A DNA stretch of 64,000 nt, taken from assembly GCF_000238255.3 (NCBI RefSeq), contig NZ_CP011039.1:483001-547000 (forward strand), written 5' to 3'. The notes beneath the pieces were generated by a model. That model was not told the origin of the DNA. It searched no databases and saw only the letters and a list, made by a program, of their open reading frames with translations. The stretch is from Pseudoalteromonas spongiae UST010723-006 (lineage in GTDB: Bacteria; Pseudomonadota; Gammaproteobacteria; Enterobacterales; Alteromonadaceae). The number at the start of each line of letters is the position of its first letter. The first letter of the stretch is position 1. A program made the translations under genes and the position numbers. Below are positions 1 to 8,474 of this stretch, one piece after another.

Positions 1-1
1 A

Positions 2-115
2 GCTGAAAACTTTGATGAGCTGGGTAATTGGCTATTAAATGTCAGGTTACCTATGTCAGACTGGCAGCGCTTGAAAAAAGAGTTCGGTGAGCAAATACAA
101 GAATTAGTGGTTTAA
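2..115 (+). CDS. hflX: HflX GTPase, C-terminal end only (partial)
   Basis: The open frame runs in from the left edge and stops at a TAA ending at 115, leaving 37 residues. The segment NVRLPMSDWQRLKK resembles the C-terminal tail of gammaproteobacterial HflX (QVRMPIVDWRRLCK in E. coli, from memory). HflX is a ribosome-associated GTPase that splits stalled ribosomes. Its place immediately upstream of hflK-hflC matches the hfq-hflX-hflK-hflC order of E. coli and supports the call. The GTPase domain lies outside the window, so the identification rests on a short tail plus synteny. Confidence 0.8.
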   Translation, partial: AENFDELGNWLLNVRLPMSDWQRLKKEFGEQIQELVV

Positions 116-164
116 CTTTTCAAAAATATTTGTTTACCGTAAAAATTAGAAAATCCCCTAAGGT

Positions 165-182
165 TTTGGTAAATTTACCAAA
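165..182. promoter_or_regulatory. 18-bp perfect palindrome upstream of hflK
   Basis: The sequence TTTGGTAAATTTACCAAA reads the same on both strands. It lies 34 bases before the hflK start, in the AT-rich gap after hflX. A related half-site (TTTACCGTAAA) lies just upstream near 133-143. It has the form of an operator for a dimeric regulator; no specific regulator can be named. As RNA it could form only a poor hairpin because there is no loop. Confidence 0.45.
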
Positions 183-216
183 GTTTAATTTTAATTATTA
201 ATATTGGAGTGACGCT

Positions 217-1386
217 ATGGCCTGGAACGAGCCGGGTAACAATGGCAACGACAAAGACCCATGGAATAACAAGGGCGGTCGAGATCAGGGTCCACCTGAT
301 TTAGATGAAGTGTTCCGCAAATACGGCGACCGCTTTGGTGGCTTATTTGGCGGCAAAAAAGGATCAAGCAACGGCGGTTTAAGTGGCCCTGCACTGGTAT
401 TTGTTTTAATTATCGCTATTACTGTTTGGGCTATTAGTGGTTTTTACACGGTGAAAGAAGCAGAGCGTGGTGTTGTATTACGCTTCGGTCAGTTCCATGA
501 AGTTGCTATGCCAGGTCTTCGTTGGAAAATGACGTTTGTTGATCGTGTCATCCCTGTAGATATTGAAGCAGTGCGTTCACTTTCTGCATCAGGCTTTATG
601 CTTACTGAAGATGAGAACGTGGTAAGTGTTGAGTTCGTGGTTCAGTACCGCGTTACCGATGCATATTTATACCGCTTCAGCGTAACGGATGCAGATCACA
701 GCTTACAGCAAGCACTTGATAGTGCACTACGTTACGTTGTTGGTCATGCAAAAATGGATGATGTGTTAACGAAAGGCCGTGAGCAGGTGCGTCAAGACAC
801 TTGGCAGGAACTTGAGAAAATTATCACGCCATATAACTTAGGTATCGTACTGACAGACGTTAACTTTAAAGATGCGCGTCCACCGGCAGAAGTTAAAGAT
901 GCGTTTGATGATGCAATTGCTGCACAAGAAGATGAAGAGCGTTTTATTCGTGAAGCTGAAGCATATCAACGTGAGATTGAACCAACTGCACGTGGTCGTG
1001 TAACACGTATGACGCAAGAAGCAGAAGCGTATAAAGAGCGTGTAACGCTTGAAGCGCAAGGTGAAATCGCACGTTTTGAGCGTCTATTACCAGAATACCA
1101 AGCTGCTAAAGAAGTAACGCGTCAGCGTCTTTATATTGATGCGATGGAAGAAGTATTAGGTAACACGTCAAAGGTAATTGTTGATGTAGAAGGTGGTAAT
1201 AATATGATGTATTTACCGCTCGATAAAATTATTCAGCAATCGAAAGAAAACGCAATGCCTGCTCGTCAACGCAATGATGTTGATAACTTAAGACAGCAAC
1301 TAGGTACAACGAAAAACAGTCAGCTAAATTCTGCGAATGACCGCTACTCTAGCGACCGTTATAACTCTGGGAGATACAATCAATGA
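217..1386 (+). CDS. hflK: HflK, SPFH-domain regulator of FtsH protease
   Basis: A 389-residue inner-membrane protein. The N terminus is rich in glycine and asparagine (residues 1-56), followed by one membrane segment at about 58-77 and then a large periplasmic SPFH/band-7 domain beginning with the typical VKEAERGVVLRFGQF stretch. A long charged helical region follows at about 230-300, and the tail is rich in Gln, Asn, Ser and Arg. HflK pairs with HflC in a large membrane cage around the AAA protease FtsH and modulates turnover of membrane proteins. The start is supported by a GGAG box 7 bases upstream. The gene overlaps hflC by four bases (ATGA), indicating translational coupling. Confidence 0.96.
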   Translation: MAWNEPGNNGNDKDPWNNKGGRDQGPPDLDEVFRKYGDRFGGLFGGKKGSSNGGLSGPALVFVLIIAITVWAISGFYTVKEAERGVVLRFGQFHEVAMPGLRWKMTFVDRVIPVDIEAVRSLSASGFMLTEDENVVSVEFVVQYRVTDAYLYRFSVTDADHSLQQALDSALRYVVGHAKMDDVLTKGREQVRQDTWQELEKIITPYNLGIVLTDVNFKDARPPAEVKDAFDDAIAAQEDEERFIREAEAYQREIEPTARGRVTRMTQEAEAYKERVTLEAQGEIARFERLLPEYQAAKEVTRQRLYIDAMEEVLGNTSKVIVDVEGGNNMMYLPLDKIIQQSKENAMPARQRNDVDNLRQQLGTTKNSQLNSANDRYSSDRYNSGRYNQ

Positions 1387-2258
1387 AAAACTTTGGTTTA
1401 GTTATTGTTGTTATTCTAGCGATGCTTAGTTTTTCTGGTCTGTTTGTGGTGCCAGAAGGTCAAAAGGCAATTGTATTAGAGTTTAGTAAAGTTAAGAAAG
1501 ATAGCGAAGATAACCCGGTTGTTTATGAGCCAGGTCTGCAATTTAAAATGCCGTTTATCTCTCAAGTACGTAAGCTAGATTCGCGTATTCAAACACTGGA
1601 CGGTTCACCAGATCGTTTTGTAACAAGCGAAAAGAAAGACTTAATTGTTGATTCGTATGTTAAATGGCGTGTTAAAGACTTCAGTAAGTTCTACCTGCGT
1701 GCGCGTGGTGATAAGCAATATGCTGAAACACTACTTAAGCAAAAGGTAAACAATGGTTTAAGAACTAACTTTGGTTCGCGCACAATTCGTGAGATTGTGT
1801 CAGGTGAGCGTAGCGCACTAATGGAAGAGGCATTATCGCAAGCTTCTGAAAGTGCTGCTGAGTTAGGTATTGAAGTACTTGATGTACGTGTGAAGAAAAT
1901 TAATTTACCGACAGAAGTAAGTAACTCAATTTTCCAACGTATGCGCGCTGAGCGTTCTGCTGTAGCGAAAGAACACCGTTCGGAAGGTATGGAGAAGGCT
2001 GAAAAAATTCGCGCTGACGTAGACCGTCGTGTAACGGTTATGCTTGCTGATGCTGAGCGTAATGCACGAAGTGTACGTGGTGAAGGTGATGCGTTAGCAG
2101 CGAAAATTTATGCTGATGCGTACAACAAAGACGCTGAATTCTATAGCTTCTTACGCAGCCTAGATGCTTACAAAGCAACCTTTAAAAACAAAGAAGACGT
2201 TATGGTGCTGAGCCCTGATAGTGACTTCTTTAAGTATATGAAGCAAACCGGTAAGTAA
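1383..2258 (+). CDS. hflC: HflC, SPFH-domain partner of HflK
   Basis: A 291-residue protein with an N-terminal membrane anchor (about 4-22), directly followed by the SPFH domain (VVPEGQKAIVLEFSKV). The C-terminal half has the KEHRSEG...AEKIRADVDRR helical region typical of HflC. It forms the HflKC complex with the upstream gene product and regulates FtsH at the inner membrane. The ATG overlaps the hflK stop codon, so the two are coupled. A strong intrinsic terminator follows 25 bases after the stop. Confidence 0.96.
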   Translation: MKNFGLVIVVILAMLSFSGLFVVPEGQKAIVLEFSKVKKDSEDNPVVYEPGLQFKMPFISQVRKLDSRIQTLDGSPDRFVTSEKKDLIVDSYVKWRVKDFSKFYLRARGDKQYAETLLKQKVNNGLRTNFGSRTIREIVSGERSALMEEALSQASESAAELGIEVLDVRVKKINLPTEVSNSIFQRMRAERSAVAKEHRSEGMEKAEKIRADVDRRVTVMLADAERNARSVRGEGDALAAKIYADAYNKDAEFYSFLRSLDAYKATFKNKEDVMVLSPDSDFFKYMKQTGK

Positions 2259-2283
2259 TTTACCCAGTTGCAATTTAATATTG

Positions 2284-2312
2284 AAAGCCCTGCACTTTGC
2301 AGGGCTTTTTTA
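2284..2312 (+). terminator. Intrinsic terminator after hflC
   Basis: An AAAGCCCTGCA / TGCAGGGCTTT stem with a three-base loop runs directly into a T-run. It ends the hflX-hflKC transcript and lies only about 10 bases before the next start codon, so any expression of the DUF2065 gene from upstream would need read-through. Confidence 0.9.
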
Positions 2313-2323
2313 TGGAGAAAATA

Positions 2324-2515
2324 ATGAGCTTTGATGTATTGCTATTGGCGTTTGCTTTGTTGCTAATTTTTGAAGGGCTTGGGCCTGCTTTATTTCCAGC
2401 GAAATGGCGCGAGTATTTACGCGAAATAGCGCAATTAGCTGATCCGCAATTGCGGATGATAGGCGTTGCTTTAATCTTGATTGGTTGGCTGCTTTTTATG
2501 TGGTTAAAACCATAA
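2324..2515 (+). CDS. DUF2065 small inner-membrane protein (YjeT-like)
   Basis: A 63-residue protein with two hydrophobic helices (about 3-20 and 43-61) flanking a short polar loop with PAKWREYL. The size, the two-helix layout and the position between hflC and purA match the DUF2065/YjeT family of E. coli (hflC-yjeT-purA). The function is unknown. I chose the ATG at 2324 over an in-frame ATG at 2312 because GGAG sits 6 bases upstream and the result matches the family length. The hflC terminator immediately upstream is odd: it leaves no room for a separate promoter unless the promoter lies within hflC. Confidence 0.85.
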   Translation: MSFDVLLLAFALLLIFEGLGPALFPAKWREYLREIAQLADPQLRMIGVALILIGWLLFMWLKP

Positions 2516-2650
2516 AATAAAAAACAACCAAGAGATAAAATAAAAATTAAATTTATTAGTAAATTATCTAAAAACAACAGTGCTTAATGAGCTTGTATAT
2601 ACCAATTTAATTGAAGTTATTTAGATAAAATGATGAAAAAAGCTGCTAAA

Positions 2651-2676
2651 CGGGGTGATCTTTGCCCCTATTTTTT
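2651..2676 (+). promoter_or_regulatory. Possible hairpin plus T-run in the purA upstream region
   Basis: GGGGT and GCCCC can pair (last pair a G.T wobble) around a 7-base loop. TATTTTTT follows, 40 bases before the purA start. The shape is that of a weak intrinsic terminator and could terminate upstream read-through or act as a leader attenuator. The stem is short, and a promoter -10 such as TAGAAT at about 2679 may overlap it, so this is tentative. Confidence 0.35.
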
Positions 2677-2694
2677 GATAGAATCTGCGCCTAA

Positions 2695-4032
<1,338 letters not shown>

Positions 4033-4045
4033 ATTTAGTTTCTAG

Positions 4046-4073
4046 AAAAAAGCTGCAGTTTGCAGCTTTTTTT
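4046..4073 (+). terminator. Intrinsic terminator of purA
   Basis: AAAAAAGCTGCA and TGCAGCTTTTTTT form a long stem around a three-base loop 13 bases after the purA stop. The A-run and T-run would allow use from either strand, but only purA points into it. Confidence 0.9.
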
Positions 4074-4160
4074 ATGCCTAAAATTCAAAGGTTGGTATAT
4101 ATTTTGTATCAATTATTTTAAATTGGTATGAGCCCCAGTTCTGTTAAGTATGTGATCAGG

Positions 4161-4292
4161 GATAGCGATGGATAAATGAAATGGTAACAAGGCGGAATTT
4201 TTTATGTAGTTGTTCTACATTGATAAATTCAAACGCAGTTAGCATGATATTTAGCCCGCTAGGATGATCAGCTATTTAAGTGAATTGGTATT
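4161..4292 (+). repeat. Dispersed intergenic repeat, copy 1
   Basis: About 130 bases that match 63842-63974 in the same orientation. Shared blocks include TGGATAAATGA, TAACAAGGCGG, AACGCAGTTAGCATGATA with TTTAGCCCGCTA, and GCTATTTAAGTGAATTGGTATT at the right end. An internal hairpin ATGTAG-TTGTT-CTACAT (about 4204-4220) is preserved in the other copy with changed bases. No coding frame is evident. Outside this repeat, the 376-base gap between purA and motX holds only the purA terminator, the inverted repeat at 4311-4338 and AT-rich sequence. Confidence 0.85.
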
Positions 4293-4310
4293 AAATATTT
4301 GAACACGTTT

Positions 4311-4338
4311 ATCGCACTAATTATAAGTGTAGTGCGGT
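4311..4338. promoter_or_regulatory. Inverted repeat upstream of motX
   Basis: CGCACTA (4313-4319) and TAGTGCG (4330-4336) form a 7-bp inverted repeat with a 10-base spacer, extendable by a wobble and an A-T pair. It lies about 70 bases before the motX start and just after the dispersed repeat. It could be an operator or an RNA hairpin in the motX leader. I found no convincing sigma-28 or sigma-54 promoter near it. Confidence 0.35.
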
Positions 4339-4408
4339 AGTTAGCTCACTGAATGATTAACTAGTTAAGTGGATTGACTTAATTGGCCTCGAATATCTGA
4401 GAATTATT

Positions 4409-5041
4409 ATGCGTTTATTTATGCGAACATTGTGTCAAACCTTTGCTGCTACAGGGCTACTTTTTAGCTCTGCAAATGTGCTTGCCGAAAACCCTGAACT
4501 TCAAGCAGTGCAAATCTACAGCCAAGATGAACTCATTAAACTCATAAATAAAAATGAACATTTAACACGAGTAAAGCTCGATGATTGCCAACTTGTGCAG
4601 GATATCGAAGCGCGTGCAAGTAAAATGAAAGTCCCTGCATACCAGTTTTTATATGGCGATATGTTGGCATACGCAGTATGTGTAGAACGTGATGTTGATC
4701 TTGGTGTGTATTACATGCGTGAAGCGGCAGATCAGGGTTTAGCGGCGGCACTAGAGCAACTTGGTCGCTATTACCATGTAGGTCAATTAGTGCAGCGCGA
4801 TATTAATAAGGCCATTATTTATCTACGTGAGGCCGCATCGCTTGGTAATTTAAATGCACAAATTAGGCTTGTTGATCTGTTTAACGCGGGGCTTGGTAGC
4901 CCTCGTGATTTTGAAGATGCATATCGCTGGCTTAATGGCGCTTTAATTTACGATAAAAAGCGTCATCAAGAAGTCGCGAAAAAGCTCGCATTGCTCGCTG
5001 AAAAAATGCCACCGAGCGCCTTAGCTCGCGCCAAAAAATAA
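4409..5041 (+). CDS. motX: MotX, Sel1-repeat component of the sodium-driven flagellar motor
   Basis: A 210-residue exported protein with an N-terminal signal peptide ending near ANVLA-EN (about residue 26), then Sel1-type repeats at about 75-185 (YGDMLAYAVCVERDVDLG, AADQGLAAALEQLGRYYHVG, AASLGNLNAQIRLVDLF). Overall it closely resembles Vibrio MotX (YGDMLA.GVC....LG.YYM, ALEQLGRYY). MotX forms, with MotY, the periplasmic T-ring that holds PomA/PomB stators in sodium-driven polar flagella. The start at 4409 gives a normal signal peptide; the ATG at 4421 would too. No other motility gene lies nearby except the chemoreceptor at 15253 and perhaps the FapA-like gene. It converges on recG. Confidence 0.88.
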   Translation: MRLFMRTLCQTFAATGLLFSSANVLAENPELQAVQIYSQDELIKLINKNEHLTRVKLDDCQLVQDIEARASKMKVPAYQFLYGDMLAYAVCVERDVDLGVYYMREAADQGLAAALEQLGRYYHVGQLVQRDINKAIIYLREAASLGNLNAQIRLVDLFNAGLGSPRDFEDAYRWLNGALIYDKKRHQEVAKKLALLAEKMPPSALARAKK

Positions 5042-5062
5042 AAATGTCATTTAACTTAACGA

Positions 5063-7141
5063 TTATGCCTGTGCGAACTGCTCTTTATCGGGTAGCCAAC
5101 GGGCAATAATTTGCTCAGCAAGGTCGCTATATTCAGTTAAAAAGCGTTTAGCGACGGGCCTAACTTGTTCTACTAGTGCTTTGTCTCGCACAAGATCAGC
5201 AATTCTAAATTCCGCAAGTCCCGTCTGCTTTGTACCAAGCACTTCGCCGGGTCCACGTATCTCCAAATCTCGTTCTGCAATAACAAAGCCGTCATTGCTA
5301 TCGCGCAGCACTCCTAAGCGTTTCTGACCTGTGTTAGATAGTGGAGGGTGATATAGCAGTACGCAATGCGATGCAACTGAGCCACGGCCAACACGGCCGC
5401 GTAACTGGTGTAATTGGGCAAGCCCTAAACGTTCTGGGTTTTCAATAATAATTAAGCTAGCGTTAGGTACATCTACCCCAACTTCTATTACGGTTGTAGC
5501 AACCAGTACGTCTATTTTGCCCGCTTTAAACTCCGACATGATGAACTGCTTTTCACTTGGTTTCATGCGGCCGTGTACCAATTCGATAGCAACATCGGGT
5601 AGTGCTTTAGCTAATTCTTTTGCGCTATCCTCCGCAGCTTGACATTGCAATGCCTCAGATTCTTCTATTAGCGTACACACCCAATAAACCTGACGCTTGT
5701 CTTGTAGCACCGACTGCTGTACACGGTTAATAATGTCTTGGCGGCGGGTATCTGGTATAGCGACCGTTGTAATAGGTGTTCTGCCCGGTGGTAACTCGTC
5801 AATAATCGATGTTTCTAAATCTGCATAGGCGGTCATTGCTAAGGTGCGTGGAATAGGTGTAGCGGTCATAACTAACTGGTGTGGATAGCAATTGCCATTA
5901 CGGCCTTTTTCACGTAATTCTAAACGTTGGTGTACGCCAAAGCGGTGTTGTTCATCAATAATAATCAGTGCGAGATTATTAAAGTTCACTTGTTCTTGGA
6001 ATAACGCATGGGTGCCGACAATCATTTGTGCTTCGCCGGAGGCTATTTGCTCAAGTGCTACAGTGCGTTCTTTGCCTTTAGTTTTACCCGCTAACCACGC
6101 AATTTTAACCCCTAATGGCTCAAACCAAGTTCGAAAAGCATTAGCGTGCTGCTCGGCTAAAATCTCGGTAGGTGCCATTAGGGCAACTTGATAACCTTGG
6201 CTAATTGCCGTAAGTGCTGACATTGCCGCGACTAACGTTTTGCCCGAACCAACATCGCCTTGTACTAATCGCATCATGGGGTAGGGCTGAGTTAGATCGT
6301 GTTTAATTTCTGCCACTACACGCTGTTGCGCATTAGTTGGTGTGAAAGGTAGCAGGGCAAGTAGCTGTGGCTCAAGAGAATTAGTTGGTGGCAAGGTTAC
6401 CGCCTGATGCACTTGCCCTTTGGCACGCAGTTTTAAAAGACTTAAATTTTGTGCCAGTATTTCTTCAAATGCGAGTCGTTGCTGAGCAGGGTGAAGCCCT
6501 TGCTCAAGTAATAGTGTACTTTCCTCAGGACTTGGTTTGTGAAGCGTTAGTAGGGCTTTTTTTAAACTGTACCCTTGTGGTTGATACTGAGCTGGCAAGA
6601 GTTCTTGAATATCATAGCGCTCTAGTAAAGCTACGGCTTGGCTACTTAGTTTGCGTAACGAAAGCTGTTTTAAGCCTTCAGTCGTTGGGTAAACGGGCGT
6701 AAGTGATTCTTCAACTTGGCTTGTCGCATGCTCATCGATGATTTTATACTCGGGATGAGCCATTTCATAGCCGTTCCTACCACGGCGAATTTCTCCAAAA
6801 CAGCGTATTTTACTGCCCGCAGTTAAATTATTTTTTTGCGCAGCGGTAAAAGTGAAAAAGCGTAAGGTTAGCCTGCCTGTACCATCGTTAACTTGGCAAT
6901 TAAGCATGCGGCGTTTACCAAAGCTGATATTGGTATTTTCGATAGTTGCTTCAATGCTGACATGATAGTGCGCTTGCAGCTCGCAAATAGGGTAAATACG
7001 AGTGCGATCTTCATAGCGCAGTGGTAAATGAAAGAGTAAGTCTTGTACGGTAAAAATATGCAGCTTTGCTAAACGCTCTGCAATTTTAGGCCCAGCACCT
7101 TTCAGTTCAGTGATGGGATATGAGGCAAGATCAATTGCCAT
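5063..7141 (-). CDS. recG: ATP-dependent DNA helicase RecG
   Basis: At 692 residues this is the normal RecG size. An N-terminal wedge/OB region (about 60-150) precedes the superfamily 2 helicase core: Walker A GDVGSGKT, Walker B variant DEQHRFGVHQR, motif III VMTATPIPRTLAM, and the C-terminal LRGRVGRG and ERDLEIRGPGEVLGTKQTG (TRG region). RecG reverses stalled replication forks and processes Holliday junctions and R-loops. It is last in the trmH-recG direction of transcription, after a 90-base gap, as in the E. coli spoT-trmH-recG order. It converges with motX with about 20 bases between stops. Confidence 0.97.
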   Translation of the reverse strand: MAIDLASYPITELKGAGPKIAERLAKLHIFTVQDLLFHLPLRYEDRTRIYPICELQAHYHVSIEATIENTNISFGKRRMLNCQVNDGTGRLTLRFFTFTAAQKNNLTAGSKIRCFGEIRRGRNGYEMAHPEYKIIDEHATSQVEESLTPVYPTTEGLKQLSLRKLSSQAVALLERYDIQELLPAQYQPQGYSLKKALLTLHKPSPEESTLLLEQGLHPAQQRLAFEEILAQNLSLLKLRAKGQVHQAVTLPPTNSLEPQLLALLPFTPTNAQQRVVAEIKHDLTQPYPMMRLVQGDVGSGKTLVAAMSALTAISQGYQVALMAPTEILAEQHANAFRTWFEPLGVKIAWLAGKTKGKERTVALEQIASGEAQMIVGTHALFQEQVNFNNLALIIIDEQHRFGVHQRLELREKGRNGNCYPHQLVMTATPIPRTLAMTAYADLETSIIDELPPGRTPITTVAIPDTRRQDIINRVQQSVLQDKRQVYWVCTLIEESEALQCQAAEDSAKELAKALPDVAIELVHGRMKPSEKQFIMSEFKAGKIDVLVATTVIEVGVDVPNASLIIIENPERLGLAQLHQLRGRVGRGSVASHCVLLYHPPLSNTGQKRLGVLRDSNDGFVIAERDLEIRGPGEVLGTKQTGLAEFRIADLVRDKALVEQVRPVAKRFLTEYSDLAEQIIARWLPDKEQFAQA

Positions 7142-7230
7142 AGCTGTCCTTTCGTTTTTACCGTCCTTGGTTTTTAACAGGTTACGTTTAAAGTTGCAAT
7201 AGATAACTGTAAAAATAACCAGTGTTTGGC

Positions 7231-7929
7231 TTAAGCTTTTTTAACAAAGCGTAGGGTATTCCAAAAGGCTTCGTCAGCCACAATTTCACCCTCATCATCG
7301 AGTTCTGGGTAAGCTAGGCCTTTTTGTCGGCATTGTTGCGCGATAATAGGGTGACAGCCTTCAAATAGTAATGTGTGCTTGGTGTTTTTATCTAAGTGGT
7401 CATTAGGTTGATACATGTCTGCGTTTTCGCGCTGACGCTGTGCTTCATACAGAATTAACGCTGCAGCAACGGATACATTTAATGACTGCACCATGCCTTC
7501 CATTGGAATGATAATATGCTGGTCCGCATGAGCGAGTGCTTTGTCGGAAATACCATCGCGTTCTTGGCCAACAATAACGGCAGTTGGCTTAGTGTAATCG
7601 ATTTCACGAAAATCTACGGCGCTATCTGATAGGTTGGTCGCTAAAATTTGCACGCCTGGAATTTGTTCACGAAGTGCTTTTACCGCATCATCAATATCAT
7701 CGTGCATATGGGTTTCTACCCAGTTTTTACTACCACCCGATGTATTATTAGTTAAACGGCGCTGTTCTCTTGGCCAAACCGCATGGACATGGTGACAACC
7801 AACAGCGTCAGCGGTTCTAACAATTGCTGATAAGTTATGATGTTTGTGCACTTCGTCTAAGCACACAGTTAAATCAAGTTGACGTTTGTCGAGTACAGAT
7901 TTTACGCGTTTGTAACGGTTGTCGGCCAT
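7231..7929 (-). CDS. trmH: tRNA (guanosine-18-2'-O)-methyltransferase TrmH
   Basis: A 232-residue SpoU/TrmH-type knotted methyltransferase. The motifs NLSAIVRTADAVG (motif 1), AVIVGQERDGIS (motif 2) and IIPMEGMVQSLNVSVAAALILYEAQRQR (motif 3) are all visible. It resembles E. coli TrmH along its whole length, including the start (LTVCLDEVHKHHNLSA). It methylates the ribose of G18 in the D-loop of tRNAs using SAM. It lies between asnC and recG. In E. coli trmH follows spoT directly, while here asnC, a FapA-like gene and ridA come between. Confidence 0.95.
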   Translation of the reverse strand: MADNRYKRVKSVLDKRQLDLTVCLDEVHKHHNLSAIVRTADAVGCHHVHAVWPREQRRLTNNTSGGSKNWVETHMHDDIDDAVKALREQIPGVQILATNLSDSAVDFREIDYTKPTAVIVGQERDGISDKALAHADQHIIIPMEGMVQSLNVSVAAALILYEAQRQRENADMYQPNDHLDKNTKHTLLFEGCHPIIAQQCRQKGLAYPELDDEGEIVADEAFWNTLRFVKKA

Positions 7930-8007
7930 GGTTATTCTCCAGAAAATTCGCGGCGATTATACCTAGCTGGTGTGTCTCTCGCAATTATTCTGCATCGCAG
8001 TGAAATG

Positions 8008-8466
8008 TTATGGCGTTACATCTCGGTTAATTGGGTTTTGTAAGGAGATTAAGGTCTCGGTTGATTGGATTACGTCAATAGCTTGTATTTTATTGATTAG
8101 TACGTCTTGCAGGTGATCAATTGAACGTGTCACAACCTTAATAAAAATACTGTAATTACCTGTGGTGTAATAGGCTTCTACCACTTCTTCTAACGCTTCT
8201 AAGCGCTTGATAGTGTCGGGATAATCTTTGGCATTTTTTAAGTTAATACCAATAAAACAACATACGTCGTAACCTAGATTTTTTTCGTTAATAGAAACTT
8301 TTGTGCCGGTAATAATATTGGCTTGTTTCATTTTCTCAACACGTACGTGAATTGTGCCGGCACTGACTTCAAACTTTTTTGCTAGCTCAGCATAAGGCAC
8401 GCGCGCGTTATCCATCAACGCGTGCAGAATCGATTTGTCGAGATTATCCATTTTGTATTGGGTCAT
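8008..8466 (-). CDS. asnC: AsnC, Lrp-family transcriptional regulator
   Basis: A 152-residue protein with an N-terminal helix-turn-helix (about 6-60: DNLDKSILHALMDNARVPYAELAKKF, AGTIHVRVEKM) and a C-terminal RAM ligand-binding domain (about 70-145). It matches E. coli AsnC very closely (IHVRVEKMKQA.IITG, EAYYTTG.YSIFIKV, INKIQ.ID.IQSTETLI.LQNPI). In enterics AsnC activates asnA in response to asparagine; asnA is not in this window. It starts 8 bases after the stop of the FapA-like gene, so the two are probably cotranscribed. Confidence 0.92.
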   Translation of the reverse strand: MTQYKMDNLDKSILHALMDNARVPYAELAKKFEVSAGTIHVRVEKMKQANIITGTKVSINEKNLGYDVCCFIGINLKNAKDYPDTIKRLEALEEVVEAYYTTGNYSIFIKVVTRSIDHLQDVLINKIQAIDVIQSTETLISLQNPINRDVTP

Positions 8467-8474
8467 AATTTTGG

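Noticed and set aside
4340..4408. A sigma-28 flagellar promoter before motX
   Set aside because: A GCCTCGAATA segment resembles the -10 poorly and no -35 lies at the right spacing.
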